Below are positions 6,368 through 7,943 of a stretch of 7,943 nucleotides of DNA, one piece after another. A program made the translations under genes and the position numbers. This DNA comes from Planctomycetes bacterium UBA1662 (GTDB taxonomy: Bacteria > Planctomycetota > UBA8108). The stretch spans positions 3,561 to 11,503 of the forward strand of contig DCKY01000272.1 of assembly GCA_002320775.1 (NCBI GenBank). Reading direction: 5' to 3'. The number at the start of each line of letters is the position of its first letter. The first letter of the stretch is position 1. Under the pieces are notes generated by a model. The model ran no database searches. It saw nothing but the letters and a program-made list of their open reading frames with translations, and had not been told where the DNA came from.

Positions 6368-7174
6368 ATGATCGATGATCCCGATCTCGACGAGCCTGAC
6401 TTCGAAGAGCCCGATTTTGACAACCTGGATTTTGAAGAGCCGGCCTTTGTTCCCAGCGCCCTTGACGACACCAGCAAGCTGGAGCCGGGAGTGGTGGAGC
6501 TCTGGATGGCCTGGGTAGACTCAGAGGAAGACACCTTCGCGCGCCTCGAGGCGACGCTTTCCGAAGATGAGCTCGAGCGAGCGGCCGAGAAGGATGGCGA
6601 CCAGCGCCGCCGTTTCATAACCACTCGCGGGATCCTGCGCGAGCTGCTGGCATCCTATGCCGGAGTGCTGCCGACCGAGCTGGCTTTCGAGTATTCAGAG
6701 TACGGCAAGCCGAAGGTCTTCACCGCCTCCGGCGATGGGCCGTACTTCAACGTATCTCACTCCGGCGACCTGGCGCTCTTCGCCTTCTCTTCAGACCAGG
6801 AGGTCGGCGTCGATGTCGAGGAGGTGAGGGCGCGCGCCCGGCTGGATGAGATCGCCGAGAAATATTTCTCTCCGGCCGAGGCCGAGATGGTCGCCGGCCT
6901 CATGGATGAAGAGCGGGACAGCCTGTTCGCCTCCTATTGGACCCGCAAGGAGGCGCTCTACAAGGCCATCGGGACCGGGATCGCCAACCGGCCCGGAACC
7001 GTCGACCTCTCGGGGATGGCCGTCGATGGCGCCGAGGTGTCCTGTCCATCGGATGGAGGTGAAGACGAGAGCTGGTACGTTCGCGATATCGAGGTCGAGG
7101 ATGGCTTCCGCGCCGCGCTCTGTTGCCGCAACCGCCCCGCCGAGCTTCACTGCAAGGACGCGTTCTACGATTGA
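6368..7174 (+). CDS. 4'-phosphopantetheinyl transferase, Sfp/Gsp type
   Basis: It transfers phosphopantetheine from CoA to a serine of acyl or peptidyl carrier proteins. The 268-residue protein is of usual Sfp-type length once its extra N-terminus is discounted. The motifs are in order: RRFITTRGILRELL (81-94), YGKPK (112-116), FNVSHSG (127-133), GVDVEEV (147-153) with the magnesium-binding Asp149 and Glu151, FSPAE (167-171) and WTRKEALYKAIGTG (191-204) with Lys194 and Glu195. Residues 3-30 are a very acidic extension containing four DFEEP-like pentads, not part of the family fold. No carrier protein, fatty acid, polyketide or peptide synthase gene lies in the window, so its partner is unknown. 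It is a single-gene unit, closed by the terminator at 7195-7235. Confidence 0.93.
   Translation: MIDDPDLDEPDFEEPDFDNLDFEEPAFVPSALDDTSKLEPGVVELWMAWVDSEEDTFARLEATLSEDELERAAEKDGDQRRRFITTRGILRELLASYAGVLPTELAFEYSEYGKPKVFTASGDGPYFNVSHSGDLALFAFSSDQEVGVDVEEVRARARLDEIAEKYFSPAEAEMVAGLMDEERDSLFASYWTRKEALYKAIGTGIANRPGTVDLSGMAVDGAEVSCPSDGGEDESWYVRDIEVEDGFRAALCCRNRPAELHCKDAFYD
6383..6442 (+). repeat. four tandem 15-base units encoding acidic pentads
   Basis: Residues 6-25 of the transferase read DLDEP, DFEEP, DFDNL, DFEEP. Each unit begins with an Asp codon and a Leu or Phe codon. The third and fourth DNA units share the start GATTTTGA, suggesting duplication followed by drift. Confidence 0.6.
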
Positions 7175-7194
7175 GGGAGGCCCGGAGAGAAAAG

Positions 7195-7235
7195 AAAACC
7201 CGCCGGAGTCCGGAAGGGACCGCGGCGGGTTTTTT
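7195..7235. terminator. strong bidirectional intrinsic terminator
   Basis: The arms AAAACCCGCCG (7195-7205) and CGGCGGGTTTT (7223-7233) form an 11-base-pair stem with a 17-base loop, followed on the plus strand by a run of six T. On the minus strand the same arms end in TTTT, then CTTTTC. The hairpin lies 20 bases after the transferase stop and 21 bases beyond the pyrophosphatase stop, so it can serve both convergent genes. Confidence 0.9.
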
Positions 7236-7256
7236 CGTGAGCGTTCGCTTCCAGGC

Positions 7257-7943
<687 letters not shown>

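Noticed and set aside
4600..6370. Mobile-element boundaries around the low-G+C gene
   Set aside because: I compared both flanks by eye for inverted repeats, direct target repeats or a tRNA end and found only chance hexamers such as TCTCAG. No integrase or transposase is present.

Overview
The window is a dense stretch of bacterial chromosome, about 65% G+C in the his and flanking genes (one 60-base line counted by hand), interrupted by one low-G+C gene (about 40%). Lipoprotein-type and Sec-type export signals, a HEAT-repeat secreted protein, a PPP-type (Shewanella-like) phosphatase, a membrane pyrophosphatase and a RluA-type enzyme with a basic tail would suit an environmental Gram-negative lineage such as Planctomycetota/PVC or a deltaproteobacterial-type group. 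The sequence alone does not settle the phylum.

Layout. From 1 to 3532 everything runs on the minus strand. In order of transcription it is hisH, hisF (stop and start share one base), then after a hairpin and a fresh promoter a secreted HEAT-repeat protein, an exported metallophosphatase, and the acidic N-terminus of a gene that leaves the window at base 1. At 3533-3629 is a short divergent intergenic region with a perfect -10 box for hisHF set inside an inverted repeat. On the plus strand follows an RluA-family pseudouridine synthase with a long Lys/Arg/Gly tail. It ends 3 bases from the stop of a convergent 510-residue alpha-solenoid (TPR-like) gene of low G+C, the most foreign-looking item here. 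A 215-base divergent gap separates that gene from a plus-strand Sfp-type phosphopantetheinyl transferase with an acidic pentapeptide-repeat N-terminus. A strong bidirectional terminator then separates it from the C-terminal third of a K+-dependent-type membrane pyrophosphatase, read on the minus strand and cut by the window end.

Function. HisH and HisF together form imidazole glycerol phosphate synthase, the only clear metabolic unit. The other genes serve RNA modification, carrier-protein activation, membrane energetics and the cell envelope, and form no common pathway. I found no RNA genes, CRISPR arrays or recognisable transposases. I do not see a demonstrable new multi-gene system; the best candidates for novelty are the low-G+C solenoid gene and the unusual terminal extensions on the pseudouridine synthase and the phosphopantetheinyl transferase.
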